A stretch of DNA of 64,000 bases from Coptis chinensis (GCA_015680905.1 CM027381.1:19569501-19633500); one strand, 5' to 3'; positions 32,860 to 44,484 are shown, numbered from the stretch's first letter. Numbers and translations: made by a program. Notes: generated from the sequence alone by a model not told the origin.

Positions 32860-33650
32860 ATAGAAGAAGGAGTTGAGCGACCAGTTTATTTTCAATCTAA
32901 AACAATGCTCGAGGCTGAAACTCGATATTCAATGTTGGAAAAATATGCATTAGCTCTTCTTTATTCTACTCAAAGATTGAAGCCTTATTTCCAATCACAC
33001 TCAGTAGTGGTGATGACAAATCTTCCTCTGAAGCAGACTTTAGCTAAGATAGCTAAATCAGGCAGAATGGCAAAATGGTTAGTTCTTATTGATGAGTATG
33101 GAATTGAATATAGAAACAGAGTGTCAGAAAAAAGCCAAGTTTTGGCAGACTTTTTAGCATATTTTCCTGTTGAAGATGAAGATTGGAAGGCTAAAGAAGA
33201 TAATATTACATTCTTACAGGAGCCTGATAATGTAATGGATGAGGATGATCCATGGATGGGTTCAAATGGGTGGAGGCTGTTTGTAGATGGATCATCAGGG
33301 CAAAAAGGGTGTAGTATCGGCACTGTGCTGATAACCCCAGAAAACCAAAGATTGGAGTTAGCAGTTACTTTGGGTTTTCACACTTCCAACAATGAAGCTG
33401 AATATGAGACTCTAATAACAGGTTTGGAGATGGCTAAATCGCTAAATATCAAAGACTTATCGGTTTTTAGTGATTCTCAGTTAGTGATAAGTCAGATCAA
33501 TGGAGGTTATGCAGCAAAATGCGATAACATGATCGATTATTTGAACTTTGTTAGATTGAAACTCAAGGATTTCAAGAAGATTAAGTTTCAGCACCTTGAT
33601 AGGGGTGAAAACCGACATGCTGATGCTTTGGCATATTTAGCGGCTATGCT
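32860..33650 (+). pseudogene. Tat element RNase H plus second, archaeal-type RNase H
   Basis: The first region (32880-33170) is the usual gypsy RT-linked RNase H (AETRYSMLEKYALALLYSTQ, KSGRMAKWLVLIDEYGIEY). The second (33265-33640) is a complete extra RNase H: WRLFVDGSSGQKGCSIGTVL with the first Asp, NNEAEYETLITGLEMA with the Glu, VFSDSQLVISQ with the second Asp and a final HADALAYLA Asp. All four acidic positions are kept. The second domain defines the Tat lineage. The frame is open from 32905 until the Athila element cuts it at 33651; integrase resumes at 42497. Confidence 0.9.
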
Positions 33651-35231
33651 TGACAAGCCTTCTTTTTTGTGTATGTAGATGGTGTATGGTCATTGAACAA
33701 AACAGAAGCGTATCAAAACCTAATTATCCCTCAATAAGTAAAGAATGAGTAGGGTATCGTTCCACTTTTAAGTGTATGTTATGTGAAGGACGGGACTAGA
33801 AAGGGGGTTTAAGGGATTGAAAACTATTATTATAGATATTGTAGATTCTAATGCTAAACTAAACTAAACTAAACTATTGAGAATTTATAAGAGAGTGAAT
33901 TCAAGAGATTAGAATCCACCAATACTTTTGATTTAATGACCTTTTGCTTCATGGCTGTTCTCACAAGTAGACTACAATTAGGCAATCGAGCGAGTGTCGA
34001 TGCCCTCTTGGACGAAACATCGTTAACGAATAACTCTACTTAAGATTGTTCCTATGTTCATGTTACTAGTATCTTTTTTCCTTTTATGTGAGCTTGGGTA
34101 GCTATTCAATGAATCACCATCTAAGGCAAACACAAGGAATACTTCCCTTACTCTAAAACAATACACAACTAGAAGAAAAGTAGAGAATAATAGTATAATA
34201 TTCAATTACAATAAATAAAAACCCTATTCTAGCATTATATTCAATTATAATAAATAAAAGCATGTCACTAGCAAATATTCAATTGAAATAAATAAAACCT
34301 TAAACTAGCATGATATTCGATTGCAATAAATAAAAACCTTAATCTATACTTCCATCCCCTGGTCTGGGCAATGGAACTAATAACTAAAAACATAAAGAAC
34401 TAACCTGATTGAAGAACACCATGAACCAGAAGAATCATTAAACCTTAAGCACCGGCTTCATCTTCTCCCTTGAAGGAGAATATTAGCCTTCCATAAAGAA
34501 GGAAGAACACGAAGAACGAGAAGAAGAAGAGTCGAAGAACATAAAACTAGAAAGACTAATTTATTAAGACTCAGCTAGTTAAAAATGATCTTTTATTATT
34601 AATCTCTCTCTGCCTCAAGTTCTGGAGACAAGAGTATAAGTGAATTGGCAAATTACATGAGGCACTTAGGTCCTCTATTTATAGAGGTTACAATGAGCTC
34701 TAGAAGCATTCCAAACCGTCATTTGTTTCCTAATACAAATAGACTTCTTTCAGAGTCCAACTTCGTCTCCAAAACTGAGAAGGAATTGGCTATAGTGTCG
34801 ATTCATGCGTCTGGATGCACTATTCATGCATCTCAGATGCAAGAAATGCATCTGGACACTCGATCCATGCGTCCCAGACGCGTTAGCCGATTTTGTCTCT
34901 TCTGCTCTATCCTTCTATCCTCTTTTGCGGGCTTTGGTCCAAGCAACAAATCCTTTGGCCTTGGGCTTCCAAATAGGCTTTAAAATAGGTCCAAGTCGCA
35001 TCTTTAATAGCTCCAATTCCTTGGCCTTCTCCATGATTGTCCATGGGCTTCCCATGTGATCCTTAATGCTCCGAATTGCTCCGTTTTACCCCTTTTTCTC
35101 TAATATTCCACAAAACTCTCTCTTTCACCTGTAGAATCATAAAACATAACTTACAAACATTATTAATCCACTAAGATGGCTAAACAAGAGGCATAATCGA
35201 GGGTTAAATAACACTTTTTGAGCACTTATCA
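33651..35231 (-). repeat. Athila 3' LTR
   Basis: 1581 bp, collinear with 40859-42496. It contains a short AAACT tandem run near 33855-33878 and AATAAATAAAA-type repeats near 34210-34340. Confidence 0.88.
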
Positions 35232-37218
35232 CAACTCCCAACTAGCATTTTGCTAGTCTCTTAGCAAATAAGATAAAAAAAAAATAAGTGATCAAAATCA
35301 CATCCTAATAACAAAAATAAAATCCTAACTCATTTTTGCAGGCATCGCGATTGCATTTACCATATGCAACAAGGCTTTAAACCTTTAAGTTCCCCAAAAA
35401 GGACGAGTTATAGTCTCGTGAGGGTTTTCAGGTGATATACCCATAAAATCAATCAATAGCATGTTCAAGAATGATAGTATTTTTCAGAGAGAGAAATTCC
35501 TTAACCACTTAGTGCTTACTTTAACAGACAGTCTCCATTGCTAACTACATTGCTGCAAAGACTCATAGATTATGATGGGAGATAGTAAAAATTGACAAAA
35601 TTCTTAATCAAGGCTTATGTGTGTACTTAGTCAATCTCCTATACTCTCCTATCCAAGAAACGGAATCCCTAGTTTACCATAGGTAGATAGTCTCTACTTT
35701 CAATCCTCACCGGTCATACTCTCAAAAAAGAATCTCTCAGAAGATGGTCTACTATTTTACCTCATGTATGTGGGGAAAAGAATAATGCATACGAACATCC
35801 CACATACTACCTTGAAAAATAGACTTCTGGATGAAATTAGTCTCATGGAAAGAATGTCAATCACATATAAAGTGTCGGGTCCTTCACTTTAGCATCCTCT
35901 CACCTATTCTAGATTTCGTACCATACTGTAATGATAAGTCATGGGTTGTAACTTGGCTTGGGTATTGGTTTATGAAGGAAAGGTAAAAAGGATTCAAAGG
36001 TTGTTTCTGAAAAACACTAAGGGTTTTGCTTCATTATTTGGAAGATTTCTTCAAATTCGTCAGACAGAGAAAAAAATTCTTCCTTTGTCTTAGCTTTTCC
36101 ATCCATTTATTTCAACTTCTTTTTTTTTTTTTTTTTTTTTTTTTAAACTTAGTGGTTTATCCTTGATTAGTACTGGATATGCTTGTTTTCCACTAGTTTC
36201 TTTCACTTAGAATAGAATGATGGTCTTCATTGTATCTCTCTGATATTTTCTTGTAATCTTCCTTTTGTGCTCATTCTTCCTCCTTGTTCCCTTCGTATTC
36301 TCAGAAATATATGGGTATGGCTAATAAAGGTTTTTGGCTATACTCCTTGTCTGGAGTTGGGTAAAGGGTAAATGGTTTTATGAAAGAAAATGGCTTATTG
36401 TAAGGCTCAAAAGGGTTTAACATGATGGTCCTACTAGGTAGGATAAAGGCTAAATGGGTTCACTACTTGACTTATTAGTATGATACTCTGTTTCGAATAG
36501 ACTACAAAACCTAATGGCTATCTCCCCAGTTGATGTCACTTCGTGATTAAGAAAATCAACGAATAATGAGACTATATTACAATGACATAAAGAACTGAAA
36601 GATGTTGAGTCACTAAGACTCGGATTTTCGTAAGAACTCTCCAAAGAATGGGTATAAATCTCAGGTCTCACGAGCTATGTCTAAAAATTCTACTTCCAGT
36701 TTACTAGGGGTTTAAATCTCTCTTCTAGCAAAAGTACACAAAACTGACCAAGTATTATGGTGGTGGTGCCTTGATAAAGAATTCTATCAACAAATAATAT
36801 GTCCGAGCATAATAAATAGTATAAGCGGTAATGAAATCAATAATATCAACTATTTATCAAACTCAACACTAAGCAGTATAGAATCTATATCCCAGACTCA
36901 TCATTAAAATCATTTTTTTTCTCATGGAATGCGATATAGAAACAAAAATATTTTTGTTTTTGAAAACTAATTTTTGAAATTCATTTCTCAAGTACTTCTC
37001 AAGTACACCCTCCCCCAACTTGACATATGCATTGTCCTCAATGTATAGAAACTAAGTAAATGAAATGAATGAGAAAAAGGGAAGATGTTGCCATTGATGC
37101 CGAATATCAAAATTAATCCCAAAAATAAGAACATTTCCTTTTACCAAGATTTTTTTTTTTCATTTTTTTTTGTTAGGTCTTTTTAAGTCAAATCCCTAAG
37201 ACTATATATCATGCATTA
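35232..37218. other. Non-coding interior of the Athila element next to the 3' LTR
   Basis: About 2 kb without a recognisable domain on either strand. In autonomous Athila elements pol ends and an env-like ORF lie in this region; nothing of either is seen. It contains a T-run of 26 bases near 36119-36144. Confidence 0.6.
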
Positions 37219-37800
37219 TCAATTTGGAGTGAGGAGATCAGATTTTCTTACCCAAATCTGATGAATGTTTGGAGGACGAGGAGGTCTCACCTTGTGGGTT
37301 GTCAAAAATACTCCTTGATATGCTGGAAAGATTGCTGGTGAAGTTGCTTCTCTACCTTGAACTATTTCAGGTCTGATGATTGTGTGATAGGCTTGTGGTT
37401 TCTCTGTGTAGAAGATTGACAAAAATCTTTCTTTTTAACAGGACAATAGTATCTAATGTGCCCTTACCACCACAATAATGATAATGGATGTCTTGCTGAC
37501 TGTGCTCAAGGTGGGCAGTAGACTGGTTCACATAATTCTCTCGTTCAGATAATGATGGTGTAGAAGAAGCTTCAGTAGTGCAATTCTTCTTATCAATATG
37601 GTCCACTTTCTGCTTCAGAAGACTCATTTCAGTATCTAGATTTTGTTGTTTTTCCAAAACTTCTTTAAGCTGATTCTCTAGTAACTGATTTTTCTAGGCA
37701 GAAGTCTGTTGTTCATCCTGAAATGTAGAGTTCATCTTCTCAAGGTATGATACTCTCTCTGCCAATTTTCCATTATGCTCACTTAAATCTTGAATTTTCT
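37219..37800 (-). pseudogene. Coiled-coil plus CCHC zinc-knuckle segment downstream of the Athila protease
   Basis: The minus strand reads a leucine/glutamine-rich heptad region (IQDLSEHNGKLAERVSYLEK, then LLENQLKEVLEKQQNLDTEM, LLKQKVDHIDKK) followed by a zinc-knuckle-like YCGGKG-H-RYYCPVKKK with one base missing in the middle. This is not an ordinary Athila segment: it resembles the end of a copia (SIRE/Maximus-like) Gag, or a captured coiled-coil protein. Its frame follows the protease block after a shift near 37800. Confidence 0.45.
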
Positions 37801-38340
37801 GTAGAGATTCCAAGAACATGGGAAGGATTCGTATATCATGCTATCAAGGAAGTACACCTTTCCACCTTCGGTGTCATCACAATCCTTATGCAACAAGTGA
37901 AAGATATTTATGTCCATGGACATCTTACCAAAGTTGATCTTCATTTCACCATAGTGACAATTTATCAAAGCTTTTGCGGTAGCAAGGAAAGGTCGGCCTA
38001 GAATAATTGGAATTTTTTCAAAGGCCTCCTGGGTGTCTATCACAATGAAATCCACTGGATAGTAGAAATCGGCTACTTGAACAAGAACATCCTCAACTAT
38101 GCCTCTAGGAATCTTGGTAGAGCGGTCAGCTAACTTCAATTTGACTTGTGTAGGCTTTAGGTTCTCCAGGCCCAATGCTTGGTACACATGATATGGCAAG
38201 AGATTAACACTAGCACCAAGGTCTAAAAGAGCATTACCCGTGAATTTTTCTCCTATCTTGCATGATATTGTAGGACTTCCTGGATCTTTGAGCTTAACTG
38301 GAGCTTCTTGGATGGATAATAGATGTTGTTTGTCCGGCTA
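37783..38340 (-). pseudogene. Athila aspartic protease
   Basis: The minus strand reads a segment for GSPTISCKIGEKFTGNALLD, then LGASVNLLPYHVYQALGLE (active site D-L-G-A-S), KLADRSTKIPRGIVEDVLVQ, YPVDFIVID and IPIILGRPFLATAKALI. This is the Athila protease with its catalytic Asp. A stop near 38200 region separates it from the following block. Confidence 0.82.
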
Positions 38341-40242
38341 GAAACGCTCGCTTTGGAACATGAGTACTTCTCTTTATGTTGCATGCATCCTTCAAGAATT
38401 TGGCATATGATGGCAACTGCTTGATCACTTTGAGAAAGGGGATATTGATGTTATCTTTCTCAAATGCCTCATTCATCTCTAAAAATTGCTTGTCCTTTTT
38501 GCTTTGAGCAAACAACATAGGAAAATGTGCCTTTGGTACAAACACATCAGCATGTGTCTGCTCTTCTTTCTTTTTGGCATTCATGCATATCTTGTCTTGG
38601 TTATCTTGACAAATGAGAGTTGAAAGGATTTCCCCACTTCCTTTTGAACTTCATTTGAAATCTTGATCGATTGCTCTGTAGCAATGTCATCATGAGAAGG
38701 TAAGTCAACCTTGTTGTTTATCTTCATTCCTGATCTGAGAGTAGTAACTGAGCTGACATGATCATGGTGGTGATCAGTACTAAAATTTGTCCCAATGTGG
38801 CATACATCTTCACTCTTCAATATTGGTTCCAATAAGCTAGGTTAAGTGGCTTGTGTCTTTACAGACAAAGCAGTGGTGAGTTGGTCGACCATAGCCTCTA
38901 GAGACTCCATTCTAGAACATTGACTTGCCTGAGATTGCTGGAGAATGAGCTGAGACTATGCAAGAAGCTCTAGAACACTTTCAAACTTCTGATTTTTTTG
39001 TGATAGCAAAGTAATAGCATTCTCCAGGTTGGCAGGTGCGGCATAATTTCTCCTAGGATCAGGCACTAACTCTCCACTTGTATTGGAATTCTATTGAAAG
39101 TATAATTGTTATTGAGGGATCAACTGTGAAGCTTGACTTATCTGTGGAATATAACTTTGATCTTGAAAACCTGGGGGTCCAGTGTTCTGTCTCCAATAAT
39201 TTCCTTGAAAGTTATTACCACCTTGGTTGGGCCTCTGAAATGAGTTCACATTGTACTCTCCAACTAATGCATGTTGACAGTAACCATGACGTTCTAGAGT
39301 TGCATGGGAAGTGTCCGAACAGACTTCGCAGTATTGGCTAGCTTGCATGATTGGGAGAGATTTAGCTTGAAACTTGTTGATCTTGGAGGGATTCATAGAG
39401 AACTGGTTAAATTTCTTACTCAGAGTTTCAATTCTAGTGGCCAGGCTGTCCAATGTAGACTTCAGTTCTTGATCTGATTGTTCATGTGCTTCGTAACCAA
39501 ATTGCTTTGGCTCCCCCTCTATTCTAGCGACATCCTCGTTGCTAGTAGTCCACTGCTATGTTTCTTCAGCTAAATTCTCGAGAAAGTTGTAAGCTTCCTC
39601 TCTATCCATTGATGTAAACTTGTCTTTGTGCATTGACTATATCATTTGCTTGTTCATCATCGAAAGGCCTCGATAGAAAAAATGAGCTAGTGTGCTCTTG
39701 TCGTATCCATGATGTGGACATGAGACTAGCAGATTATTGAATTTCTCCCAACTCTGATGATATTCTTCAGTCACCTTCCTTTTGAAATTGTTGATGGCTT
39801 GCTGCATGACATCTGTCTTCTGGGGTGGGTAGAACTTGTTCATAAACTTTGTTCTCAACTTTTCCCAGTTATCTATTAAATTGATCGGATGTGCAATTAA
39901 CCATTCAGAGGATTTACCTTCGAGTGAGAGCGGAAAAAGAATCAACTTGATACTCTCATCTTTGATATTCTGGTTCTTGAAAGTTCTGAGGACTGATAAA
40001 AATTTGTTCATGTGGACATATGGCTGAATATTGTCTGAACCATTAAACTTTGGAAGCATAGAGATTACTGATGCTCCAAGTTCAAACTGGTTAGATTCAA
40101 TCTCTGGAAAAACAATACTGCTGGGTGGGTCTCTAATGATTGGCGAATAGAAATCGCTCAGCTTCTTCCTCTGTTGTGCTTGCATGGGTTGGATAGCTTC
40201 AGGATTATTGGTGTCCATAACACCTCCATCATTGCATGCAGC
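38294..40242 (-). pseudogene. Athila gag
   Basis: Likely start at about 40242 (MAACNDGGVMDTNNPEAIQP). The capsid region carries FELGASVISMLPKFNG, KLILFPLSLEGKSSEWLIAH and FMNKFYPPQKTDVMQQAINN, the signature of Athila Gag. A zinc-finger-like CEVCSDTSHATLERHGYC and a Gln/Asn-rich stretch lie at 39109-39453. The Gag-protease linker (VFVPKAHFPMLFAQSKKDKQ, FLKVIKQLPSYAKFLKD) lies at 38294-38584. Several stops and frameshifts occur. Confidence 0.85.
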
Positions 40243-40332
40243 CATTGTATCAATCTTGTCTAGTATTCTTGCTATGCGAAGATAATGAAAAACTATCCTA
40301 CTATGCTTGAATGCAATTAAACTAATATGCAA

Positions 40333-40786
40333 CTATTATAAATTATACTAATATGCAAAACTACTTTCCTTCAACTGGGTTGGGCTTTGCAGCTAGTATC
40401 TCGCCCGTTGTCTAAAGCTGTCTCTTCTAGGGTTATGGTGAATCACTTGGATTACTTAAGTACCACGGCCCACAGACGATAGTCCGTTTGTCAAGATTCA
40501 GACAAGAAACACTAAAGTTTGATGTTTCATTGTGTTGGCTTACAACTTCAATTGTTGAAAAGGCCCTAAATGCAATTATACTAGAAAGCAATAAAACTAA
40601 ACTATGATGCAACTATACTAAGAAAGCAATAAAAAGAATGAAGATTCGACTAACCTGGATGGTAGATCTTGTCTTTGAGATGTCCTTCAAGCTTCTTTCT
40701 TTCTCAAAAGGATGGATGGTGCGGCTAAAATTACCTCAAGATCCAAAATTCTAATCTTGAAAGAAAACGTTAAACATAAACAACTT
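40333..40786 (-). other. Athila 5' leader, non-coding
   Basis: Sequence between primer-binding region and gag start; AT-rich, no ORF of note. It contains two similar stretches (near 40310 and 40565-40600, ACTATACTAAGAAAGCAATA type) suggesting a small internal duplication. Confidence 0.4.
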
Positions 40787-40858
40787 AAACCGGCAGCGGC
40801 GCCATTTGACAAGCCTTCCAGCGCTACAATTAATTATATTCCCGGCAGCGGTGCCATT
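40787..40858 (-). other. Tandemly duplicated LTR-end/primer-binding module of the Athila element
   Basis: On the minus strand, CAAATGGCACCGCTGCCGGG (next to the LTR at 40859) is followed about 54 bp later by GGCTTGTCAAATGGCGCCGC plus TGCCGG. Both hold an LTR-end-like GTCA and a TGGCRCCGCTGCCGG primer-binding site. The inner copy GGAAGGCTTGTCA matches the end of the opposite LTR (33651-33663) better than the adjacent LTR does. Confidence 0.7.
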
Positions 40859-42496
40859 TGACCTTGCCTCTTTTTGTGTGAGATGGTATATGGATGATGT
40901 TGATGGTCGTTGAACAAAATAGAAGCGTATCAAACCCTAATTATCCCTCAATAAGTAAAGGATGAGTAGGGTATCATTCCAATTTTAAGTGTATGTTTAT
41001 ATGAATGACAGGATTGGAAAGGGGGTTTGAGGGATTAAAAACTATTATTATATATTTTAGATTCTAATGCTAAACTAAACTAAACTAAACTAAACTATTG
41101 AGAATTTATAAGAAAGAGAATTCAAGAGATTAGAATCCACCAATACTTTTGATTCAATGACCTTTTGCTTCATGGTTCTTCTCACAAGTAAACTACAATT
41201 AGGCAATCGAGCGAGTGCCGATGCCCTCTTGGACGAAACATCATTAACGAATAACTCTACTTAAGGTTGTTCCCATGTTCATGTTACTAGTATCTTCTTT
41301 CCTTTTATGTGAGATTGGGTAGCTATTCAATGAATCACCATCTAAAGCAAACACAAGGAATACTTCCCTTACTCTAAAACAATACACAACTAGAAGAAAA
41401 CCCTATTCTAGCATTGTATTCAATTGCAATAAATAAAACCCTATTCTAGCATTGTATTCAATTGCAATAAATAAAAGTATGTCACTAGCAAATATTCAAT
41501 TGCAATAAATAAAACCCTAAACTAGCATGATATTCGATTGCAATAAATAAAAACCTTAATCTATACTTCCATCCCCTGGTCTGGGAAATGGAACTAATAA
41601 CTAAAAACATAAAGAACTAACCTGATTGAAGAACACCATGAACCAGAAGAATCATTAAACCTTAAGCACCGGCTTCATCTTCTCCCTTGAAGAAAAAGAT
41701 TAGCCTTCCATAAAGAAGGAAGAACACAAAGAACGAGAAGAGGAAAAGTCGAAGAACATAAGACTAGAAAGACTAATTTATTAAGACTCAGCTAGTTAAA
41801 ACCGATCTTTTATTATTAATCTCTCTCTGCCTCAAGTTCAGGAGACAAGAGTATAAGTGAATTGGCAAATTACATGAGGCACTTAGGTCCTCTATTTATA
41901 GAGGTTACAATGAGCTCTAGAAGCATTCCAAACCGTCATTTGTTTCCTAATACAAATAGACTTCTTTCAGAGTCCAACTTCGTCTCCAAAACTGAGAAGG
42001 AATTGGCTACAGTGTCGATTCATGCGTTTGGATGCACTATTCATGCATCTCAGACGCAAGCAATGTGTCCCAGACACGTTAGCCGATTTTGTCTCTTCTG
42101 CTCTATCCTTTTATCCTCTTTTGCGGGTTTTGGTCCAAGCAACGAATCATTTGGCCTTGGGCTTCCAAATAGGCTTTAAAATAGGTGCAAGTCGCATCTT
42201 TAATAGCTCCAATTCCTTGGCCTTCTCCATGATTGTCCACGGGCTTCCCATGTGATCCTTAATGCTCCGAATTGCTCCGTTTTACCCCTTTTTCTCTAAT
42301 ATTCCACATAACTCTCTCTTTGACCTGTAGAATCATAAAACATAACTTACAAACACTATTAGTCCACTAAGATGGCTAAACAAGAGGCATAATCGAGGGT
42401 TAAATAGCACTTTTTGAGAACTTATCATTAGTCCATTAAGATGGCTAAACAAGAGGCATAATCGAGGGTTAAATAGCACTTTTTGAGCACTTATCA
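40859..42496 (-). repeat. Athila 5' LTR, with duplicated terminus
   Basis: 1638 bp. Its outer end contains a tandem duplication of about 66-69 bp (about 42360-42427 and 42428-42496; TAAGATGGCTAAACAAGAGG is in both), absent from the other LTR. An AAACT run occurs near 41070-41097. Confidence 0.88.
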
Positions 42497-43786
42497 ATGC
42501 TTGAGAATGAGGAAGGATGTCTGGTGCATATAGGTGTTCAGCAAACCCCAAGTATTGATATAAAGCAGTTGGAGGTGATGGAAATAGATACGCTGGGGGC
42601 ATCATGGTTGAGCAGTTATATGTCTTTTATATCTGAGGGTAAATTGCCAGAAGATAAAAATGAGGCTAGAAGGGTAAAAGTAGGAGCAGAAAGATATCTA
42701 CTAATTGACGATCAGTTGTATCAGAAAAATCTAGGAGGTCCACATTTAAAATGTATATCGCCAGACGAGGCTATACAAATTATAGCATAAATGCATGAAG
42801 GGGAATGTGGGAATCACTCAGCAGGAAGATCGTTAGCAAATAAGATAGTGAGACAGGGATATTTCTGGCCACAAATGCGAAGAGATTGCCTTCGTTATGC
42901 GAAAAAATGTATTTAGTGTCAGAAGCATGGGCATGCCAATCATGTTCAAGCAGAAGAGTTACATTGTGTATCGAACCCATGACCGTTTGCTTTATGGGGA
43001 ATGGACATTGTGGGTCCACTAATACCTGGAAAGGGGAAGAAAAGGTTCATGTTAGCGGTAACATACTACTTCACTAAATGGGTAGAAGCTATAGCCTTGC
43101 AACACGTCAAAGAACAAGATATCATCGGTTTCCTGTTTGAACGAGTGGTTTGTAGATATAGATTACCATATGCTATTATATCATATAATGGCCCTTAATT
43201 TATCAGAGGAAAAGTAAAAGAGTTCCTAGAGTCATATAGGATCAAGCATTTTACATCAGCACCTTATTACGCTCAGGGCAATGGGCAAGCTGAAGCGACA
43301 AATAAGACCATCATGGATAATATTAAAAAGAAGCTGGAGGATAAGAAGAGTTTGTGGGTAGATGAGCTAAACAATGTGTTATGGGCATACAAGACAACTC
43401 CGAGAGTAGCCACAGGGGAATCACCATTTACTCTAGCTTATGGTATGGAAGCGGTTACTCCAGCAGAGATGGTAGTATCGACATCAAGGACAATGATGGT
43501 AGAAAAGGGTTTAAATAACCAAGGAATGCAGGCAGAAGTCTTAAACTTGGAAGAAAAAAGAGAACAAGCAAGAATGAGGCTTGATTCTTATCATAGACAA
43601 CTCAGGAAAGCATTCAGCAAGAGAGTTAAAGAAAGAAGTTTCCAAGAAAGTGATTTGGTATTGAAAGAAGTCACGCAAGTAACAAAAGAAAAGGGAGCTG
43701 GAAAGCTGTCAGAGAATTGGGAAGGTCCTTACATTGTCCATAAGGTGGGAATAAATGGAGCATATTATCTGATGGTGAATTGCTAG
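42497..43786 (+). pseudogene. Tat element integrase and C-terminal tail
   Basis: Resumes the Tat polyprotein after the Athila insertion. The linker MLENEEGCLVHIGVQQT leads to the HHCC zinc-binding region ([32 protein letters not shown]-x2-C degraded by a stop). The catalytic core has WGMDIVGPLIPGKGKK (first Asp present), IISYNGP where relatives have S-D-N-G-P (second Asp replaced by Tyr), and NGQAEATNKTIMDNIKKKLE (Glu present). The tail LSENWEGPYIVHKV is the usual plant gypsy C-terminus. Stops at 42788, 42915, 42981 and 43197 fall mostly at positions of Gln or Trp. Confidence 0.87.
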
Positions 43787-43927
43787 CAAAGCCTCAGAAT
43801 ATCAATAATCTGAAGGTATTCTATCAATAATGATTTTTTTTCAAATTTTACAAGGAAATAAGGTATGTACAAAGATGGTTCAATTCAATAAAAAGTTCAA
43901 ATTCAAAATAAATGTGGTTATCTTATA

Positions 43928-44484
43928 AATGTTGTTATCTTATGATAAAAAGTCCTGCTATCGACAGAAATGTTGATATCAGGCATATCGTTAAAAGTTC
44001 TGATATCAGAAACCGAGGCAGATATCAAGCATAAAAAGTCTTGGTGATTAACAAAAATGTTGATATCAAACATATCGTCAAAAGTCCTGATATCAGAAAC
44101 CGAGGCAGATATCAGACATAAAAAGTCTTGGTGATTGACATAAATGTTGATTTCAGGCATAAAAAGTTCTGCTATTGACAGAAATGTTGATATCAGGCAT
44201 ATCGTCAAAAGTCCTGATATCAGAAACTGAGGCAGATATCAGGCATAAAAAGTCTTGGTGTTGACAGAAATGTTGATATCAGGCATAAGAAGTCCTGCTA
44301 TCAAAAGACGTGTTGGTATCGGGCATATCATCAAAAGTCATGATATCAGAAACCGAGGCAGATATTAGGCATAAGAAGTCCTGTTATCAACAGAAATGTT
44401 AGTATCAGGCATATTGTCAAAAGTCCTGATATTAAAAACAGTGGCAGATATCAGGCATAAAAAGTCTTGAAACCAATAGAAATG
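43928..44484. repeat. Tandem repeats rich in GATATC in the Tat 3' region
   Basis: About five imperfect units, each with AAAAGTCCTGATATCAGAAAC, CGAGGCAGATATCAGGCATA and AGTCTTGGTGATTGACA variants, plus GAAATGTTGATATC. Shorter sub-units (AGGCATAAAAAGTC) repeat inside. The array lies between integrase and 3' LTR, where Tat-group elements often carry hypervariable tandem repeats. Confidence 0.85.

Larger units (their letters stand above)
33651..42496 (-). mobile_element. Non-autonomous Athila-lineage LTR retrotransposon, 8.8 kb, minus orientation
   Basis: LTRs at 33651-35231 (3') and 40859-42496 (5') enclose gag and protease on the minus strand (about 37.2-40.3 kb). No RT, RNase H or integrase sequence is present in the 5.6-kb interior, so the element depends on a partner. 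The LTR starts TGATAAGTGCTCAAAAAGTG on the minus strand and ends GTCA. A primer-binding site TGGCACCGCTGCCGGGA (Asp-tRNA type, typical of Athila) adjoins the 5' LTR, and a polypurine-like TTGGGAGTTG adjoins the 3' LTR (35232-35241). A perfect TSD shows that it inserted once and intact into the Tat polyprotein gene. Confidence 0.9.
33646..42501. repeat. 5-bp TSD of the Athila element
   Basis: ATGCT at 33646-33650 and 42497-42501. Excising 33651-42501 joins the host polyprotein as LAAMLENEEGC in frame. Confidence 0.92.

Noticed and set aside
34645-35059. ORFs of 112 and 84 aa in the Athila LTR (also 41862-42255)
   Set aside because: They occur in both LTRs as non-coding U3/R sequence and lack any domain; the plus strand is antisense to the element.
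43928-44484. CRISPR-like array
   Set aside because: The repeats are imperfect, contiguous and nested, without unique spacers, and the context is a plant retrotransposon 3' region.
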